NCBI GenBank assembly: GCA_015680685.1
Contig: MNCI01009594.1
Span: 241,379-302,512, forward strand
Reading direction: 5' to 3'
Source of the DNA: Gnetum montanum
Taxonomy: Eukaryota > Streptophyta > Gnetopsida > Gnetales > Gnetaceae
Length of the DNA: 61,134 nucleotides
Shown here: positions 56,142-61,134 of the stretch, one piece after another
Position numbering within the stretch: position 1 is the stretch's first letter
How the letters are laid out: each line of letters opens with the position of its first letter
Translations under genes and position numbers: made by a program
The notes under the pieces: model-generated
Database searches by the model: none
What the model saw: only the letters and a program-made list of their open reading frames with translations
Told to the model about the DNA's origin: nothing

Positions 56142-57590
56142 TTGAAGACCAAGAAGATTCATAGTTTGGAAAATTCAAAAGTTTCAAAAGATATTCTTGA
56201 TTATAAGACTAATTCTTCATCAGAAGAAGAAAAAAAGAAAGTTTTTGAATTGGGAACAAGTAGTGGAGTGAAAATTAGAAGATCAAGAAGATCACCCATT
56301 ATATCTGGTTTATCAATTCATAAGAGAATATCTAGAGAGTCTACAAGTTTAACTATCCAAAGGAATAGGATGGCAAATCCTTGGCAAAGAGTTATACCAT
56401 TAGGATTTCAAAATTACAATGATATTCCTAAGGTAGTTTACAAATATTTGTCTGCGCCTTTCATTCCTGGAAAAGATTATTTAGCTGAAAAATATATTTA
56501 CATCTTTGACTTAGCTTTAGCTCATGCAAATATTCAACGTCAAGATCAAGCTTCTAGGTTGTTTATATCAAATTTAAAGGATATGGCTCAGATTTGGCAT
56601 TCGAACTTACCAAGTAATAGTATTACAAGTTGGGATGACATGAAGAACCTTTTCTTGGCCCAGTTTGGTAATCAATTAGATCAACAACAACTATACTGTG
56701 GGCTGATACAAGCTAAGCAAGGAGTTAAAGAGTCAATTAGAGATTTTAACATCAAGTTTCAACGAATTTGTGGACTCTTTCAAAGACAATATAGGCCATC
56801 AGAAGAAATGCTTAAAGAAACTTATCTTAAGGCTGTCAACCCCAACATTTCAATTTGGTTAAGGAGAACTCCAAACTTAACTACACTAAATGACTACTTT
56901 AGTGAAGCTATACAGTTAGAAAAATAGTTGAACTTGAATCCTGAAGAAAATATTGCAATTCAAAAAAGAGAAGAAAGAGTTATGATTCCTATGCAAGATT
57001 TTGCTCAATTTAAAGCTTTACCAGGTCCATCTCATGTTAAGATAGAGCAAGAACATGAAAGAGTAGGATCTGAAAAAGGACAATTAATGAGAGATATGTC
57101 TAACAAAATAGTGAAGCTTGAAAAAGCTTTGGCAAGAGCTAATATCAAGGAAGAAAGGAAAAATAGAAAGCATAAACATCAAGACACTAAGTTAGCAGAA
57201 GATGAGGATGAAAGTGACCTTATTATGTCCAACTTTCTTGATATTGAATCTGATAATGAGTCATCTAGTGTTCATTATGTAAGTGAATATTCTAGCAATG
57301 GATCAAGTGATACTTCTTCTCTATTAAGTTCTGAAGAAGATATTTCTTTAGATGAAGAATGTAATAATAAGGAGGAAAATAGATATAGTCTCCAATCAAA
57401 AGAAAGATTAACTACTTCTAGACCCCCAAATGTTATTACTAATCCATCTACTAAGAGAAAAGCTTTTGAGCCAAATAGAAGAGATAAGATTAAAGGTAAA
57501 GATAATCAAGTAGAGCAAAACACTCCAAATCAATCTTTTAATAAATGGATAAAGAGACCAACCTTATTGGTGATGCAGAGTATGATTTGA
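56142..57590 (+). pseudogene. gag of gypsy element B, split by one in-frame TAG
   Basis: 56142-56927 encodes 261 residues: a Lys/Ser-rich N-terminus, then MANPWQRVIPLGFQNYNDIP and the capsid domain ending NFNIKFQRICGLFQRQYRPS and the NPNISIWLRR and LNDYFSEAIQLEK segment. A TAG at 56925-56927 follows LEK. The same frame reopens at once (LNLNPEENIA) and runs to 57590 with a Lys/Glu coiled-coil-like section, an acidic Ser-rich section and a basic end. No CCHC knuckle is present. It packages element RNA in the cytoplasm. Element C has TAA at the same codon. Apart from that stop the frame is intact over 480 codons, far better kept than other relics here. Downstream the protease is missing and the RNase H begins at once. 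Confidence 0.88.
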
Positions 57591-57603
57591 TTGAAGACCT
57601 TTA

Positions 57604-57985
57604 AACAAACTTTGGCGGTTCATGTAATTCAAAAGGTGCAGGAGTTAGTATAGTTATATTAAGGAATGATTCACCTGAAATTCTTAAAGCAATTCATCTA
57701 TCTTTCCCTTGTACAAAAAAAAGGCTAAGTATGAAGCTTTATGTATTGGTTTAAGGATAGCTCTAGATAAAAGGATTAGAGTAATCACTATAAAGGGAGA
57801 CTTAAGATTATTCTGTGAATAAATAAAGGGTAACTGTGTAGTAAAGAGCTCATTCTTAAGATCTTATAAGCAACTTGCTTGTAAGATGTTAGATCAGTTT
57901 CAACATTGCCAAATAGAGCATATAAACAGAGTAGAGAATCTTATAGTAGATGATTTGGCAAAGACAACTTCAACATTGGATATGA
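57604..57985 (+). pseudogene. Archaeal-type RNase H upstream of RT (element B)
   Basis: NFGGSCNSKGAGVSIVIL, then EILKAIHLSFPCT, a frameshift in an A-run (about 57713-57721), then KAKYEALCIGLRIALDKRIR, VITIKGDLRLFCE, stop (57820), IKGNCVVKSSFLRSYKQL, then HCQIEHINRVENLIVDDLAK. This matches the additional RNase H of Tat elements (DGASNSKGAGAG, EYEAL, GDS.LV, IEHIPRE.N..AD.LAK). The first catalytic Asp is lost (FGGS; element C keeps FDGS); Glu, Asp and the last Asp are kept. It precedes the reverse transcriptase, as in C. A linker HQPSVPDNIRHLQVFQDDDQ (57886-58206) common to both elements follows. Confidence 0.87.
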
Positions 57986-58206
57986 AAATAATAGAAAGTT
58001 ACAAGGATTTCATGATTAAAGAAGAACATCAGCCATCAGTACCAGATAATATAAGACATTTACAAGTATTTCAAGATGATGATCAAGTACTAAGATTTAT
58101 GAAAAACAAACAAGAATTTGAGAGTCAAATGGTACCTGAAACGTCATCAAATTCCAAAGCTAATTTCATTCCAAACAGGATGATTAACTTGGAACATGAG
58201 TTTTAA

Positions 58207-59640
58207 AAAAACTTACTTACTGGAAAGGATATACAAATCCCAGATAGTCAAGCTTTCGAGGTAGTGAATTTTGGATTAGATGAGATGCCAAAGATGTTGA
58301 ATGTTACAAAGGAAAGAGATTTGAGTTTTAAGCAAAACTTGTTTACATGTCTAAGAAATAATTTGGACAATTTTGCTTAGTCTTATGATGATCTTAAAGC
58401 TTTTAGGCAAGATGTGATGACACATAAAATTCTATTAATAGAAGATTGTAAAATAGTCAGGCAAAAACAGAGGAAATTTAATCCATCATTTGAACCAACT
58501 ATGGAAATTGAAATCAAGAAGTTGTTGCAAGCATGAATCATATATCCAGTATGATATTCAACATGGCTTTCTAACCTCGTTCCAGCGAGAAAGAAAAATG
58601 ATGATATAAGGCTTTGTGTAGACTTTAGAAATTTGAATGATGCCTCAAAAAAGGATAAGTATCCACTTCCAAGAATTGATGAGATGCTGATTAAGGTCTC
58701 AGGTTGTCAAGTATATTCTTTCTTAGATGGTTTCTCAGGTTATAATCAAGTCATGGTAGATAAGAATGATAGATACAAAACAACATTTATCACGAAATGG
58801 GGAACTTTCGCTTACCAAAGAATGCCATTTGGATTGTTAAATGCTGGAGCTACTTTCCAAAGAGCAATGGATTTAGCATTTGAAGATTTATTAGGAAAAT
58901 TTGTGATGGTTTATTTGGATGATATTACAATATTCTCAAAGAAAAAAGAAGATCATATTAATCATCTTCAGCAAGTTCTTGATAGATGTCATGAGTTCGG
59001 TATTTCGTTAAATCCTAAGAAGTGTATCTTTGGGGTTAAATTTGGAAGCTTATTAGGCCATGTGATATGTCAAAAAGGAATTGCCATAGACAATTCCCGA
59101 ATCCAAGCAGTACAGAATATTGAGCATCCCACAAGTAAGAAATCTCTTAGATCTTTCTTTGGAAAGATAAACTTTGTGAAAAAGTTCATCCTCGGGTTTA
59201 CTGAAATTACCAAACCTTTGATGCATATGCTAAAAAAGGATGTCCAAGTAGAGAAAATACCAGAATTAGAGAGAGCTTTCTCAAAAATTAAAAATTCTAT
59301 ACAAGAGGCTCCATATTTGTTGAAGCCTAGGCTAAAAGAATATTTTTGGTTATATTCTTTTGCTTCGAATGATTCTATCGCTACTATTTTAACATAAAAA
59401 GATAATGAAGGTCAAGATGAACCAATTGGATTTTTTGGATATCAGTTGAAAGGTTCAGAATTAAATTATCCAGACTTAGAGAAACAAGCATTTGCAGTCA
59501 TCGAAGCACTTTAGCATTTTAAATATTATTTGGAAAGTTCATTAGTCCACATTATGCTAATTGATTGGATTAAAAAAAGGAAAATGGCGTATAAAGTTGC
59601 AAAGTTTCATATTTTTATTGGAAATATGCAAAACAATTAA
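58207..59640 (+). pseudogene. Reverse transcriptase and its own RNase H (element B)
   Basis: After a worn N-terminal run (about 58207-58620, three stops) the frame 58633-59397 is open for 254 codons: FLDGFSGYNQVMVDKNDRYK with the first catalytic Asp, MPFGLLNAGATFQRAM, the YLDD box at 58912-58923, then SLNPKKCIFGVK, LLGHVICQKGIAID and a connection domain. A stop at 59395 separates the tethered RNase H: EPIGFFGYQLKGSELNYPDL, EKQAFAVIEAL. These are the typical gypsy motifs in typical order, and all visible polymerase residues are present. It copies element RNA into cDNA. It is the second RNase H of this element, the other being upstream at 57604. Confidence 0.92.
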
Positions 59641-60960
59641 GGGAATGGGTTTAGCCAAGTTAATGAGTAGAGAAAGTGAAGTATGTACACTTGACACCCA
59701 TGAAGAGAATTGGTATGATGAGATTCTCAAATTTCTTAATAGAAGGAAAATCCCAAATAATTTAACTACAAGTCAAAAGTGAGCTCTCTTCAAAAGAGCA
59801 TGAAGATTCGTTGTTAAAGATGGTATATTATATAGAAAATATTTTTGAGGGGTTTTATTAGAATGTGTTCATAATGATCAAATTAGTTTCATTTTGGAAC
59901 AATTTCATGATAATTTGAATTTATTTTATGAATCCCCTAAGTCGACTATGCAACATATACTTCGATATGGATATTACTAGCCTTCCATGTATCAAGACAT
60001 TAATTTAAAGATTCAAAAATGCTATAAATGTCAAATTCATGGGTCCAAAATTAAAAAGGCTAGAGCCCCTTTAAAGCCAGCAGTTGCAGATAGACAATTT
60101 TAGCAATGGGGTTTGGATTTTATTGGTATAATTACTCCTTCAAGAGCTAGACACACGTTTATTCTCACAGCGATCGATTATTTCACTAAATGGTCTGAAG
60201 CAAAGGCTCTAAGAGGAAGTTCAGCATCAAATGTGATTAAGTTTCTAGAAGACCACATTCTAAGTAGATTTGGTCTACCCAAAGTGTTAGTGTTAGACAA
60301 TGCACCCGCCTTCGAATCCAAAGAGTTTATCAAATGGGCATAAGAAAAATCTATTTTCTTATTTTCCTCATCAAATTATTATCCTCAAGGAAATGGCCTA
60401 GCAGAATCCACCAATAAAAAGCTTATCACTTATATCAAGAAATTAATGGATGGAAATATAGGAAATTGGATCAATTATCTACAATCCGCATTATGGTCAG
60501 ATCGAATTAGATTCAAGAGAGATATTGGGACATCACCATATAACTTAGTCTATGGTTTTCCAGCAAGAATTACAAATAAGATTGTAAGCTCAGCTTTTGA
60601 ATTTGTACAAAGATATAGTGAAAAAACTGATAAAGATAGAAGTTTCATGACTTTGCTTATTAAAAGAGAAGCTGATGTAGATAAAGCAAGGGATAAGTTG
60701 TTAAAGAATATCTCTCAAGTTAAAATATGGTTTGATAGGAAAGCTCTAAAATGAACTTACAAGATAGGGGACTTTGTCCTATTATGGAATATGAAGAAAC
60801 TGAATAAGTTTACTCTGACATGGATTGGTCTCTTTCAAATTACAAAGCAATTGTCAGAGGATACTTACAAAATATCAACTTTGGATGGCATGGAATTGCA
60901 ATTTCCATATAATGTTTTGCATATAGAACATTATTTGGGACAATTGCATACAACTTGAAG
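59641..60960 (+). pseudogene. Integrase (element B)
   Basis: KGMGLAKLMSRESEV leads in; then FVVKDGILYRK, the HHCC zinc finger (HDNLNLFYESPKST...CYKCQ, about 59905-60035), the core with GLDFIG (about 60110), YFTKWSEAKAL, VLDNAPAF (about 60290) and YYPQGNGLAES (about 60380-60410), giving Asp, Asp and Glu all intact. Then NWINYLQSALWSDRIRFKRD, YNLVYGFPARI, and a C-terminal part FVLLWNMKKLNKFTLTWIGL to PYNVLHIEHYLG (about 60950). In-frame stops include one in the YYWP motif (TGG to TAG) and one at 60341. No chromodomain follows. The 3' LTR should begin after about 60960 and lies at or beyond the right edge. Confidence 0.9.
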
Positions 60961-61134
60961 ATATCCTTACACAAAATAATTTATGTATATACTACTAGAT
61001 ATAATATTAATAATATTACTAGGAATATAGTATTAATTATTATGTTTAATTATGCTATTGATAGTATATTATAATAGTAAATATATTTAGGATAAATTTA
61101 TTTAAATTAGAAAATAGTTTTCCTTTAAGTGAGG
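60961..61134. other. AT-rich end after pol, possibly toward the 3' LTR
   Basis: Untranslated AT-rich sequence after the integrase stop. No polypurine tract or LTR start can be fixed before the window ends. Confidence 0.4.

Overview
The window looks like intergenic chromatin from a large-genome seed plant. A gymnosperm is my guess from how old and decayed the retroelements are, but that is inference. It is AT-rich and CpG-poor, and I found no intact host gene. Almost everything recognisable is a retrotransposon relic or a broken gene fragment. Two assembly gaps (14949-15321 and 42228-42974) and one isolated N (23682) interrupt it.

Layout. 1-3812: a minus-strand Ty3/gypsy element of Athila/Tat type (gag, protease, tRNA-Asp-type PBS, 5' LTR) that runs off the left edge. 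4518-5480: an intronless, broken CCR4-like nuclease copy. 5626-6789: a solo Copia-type LTR with target-site duplication. 6790-11900: AT-rich sequence with a degenerate ~300 bp direct duplication. 11930-13742: a minus-strand Tat-type integrase and archaeal-type RNase H. 14400-17483: a second Athila-like element with an internal deletion, split near the end of pol by a solo LTR with a perfect 5 bp duplication. 17484-20263: LTR-like sequence. 20540-21240: a LINE 3' end. 21240-27915: two minus-strand Copia elements, one abutting or inserted into the integrase of the other. 28405-33000: a non-coding LTR element with an added inverted repeat. 33880-35860: a very diverged ~195 bp tandem array. 37210-43187: an old gypsy element (C). 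43188-45802: a second copy of the first Copia element. 46105-46320: a 38 bp tandem repeat.

From about 48100 to 54300 the character changes. GC is higher, there are several local tandem duplications, and three host-type fragments sit together: an O-methyltransferase first exon (50337-50665), a PIF1-like helicase (50780-52015) and a cyclic-nucleotide-gated channel segment (53185-53600). A 316 bp inverted-repeat element lies between the last two. From about 54400 to the right edge is the best preserved gypsy element (B), a relative of C.

The most interesting signal is in B and C. Both encode an archaeal-type RNase H domain upstream of the reverse transcriptase. In the Tat lineage that domain normally lies downstream, just before the integrase, and a Tat-type relic at 11930-13742 in this same window shows that usual order. 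Both copies also share an in-frame stop inside gag.
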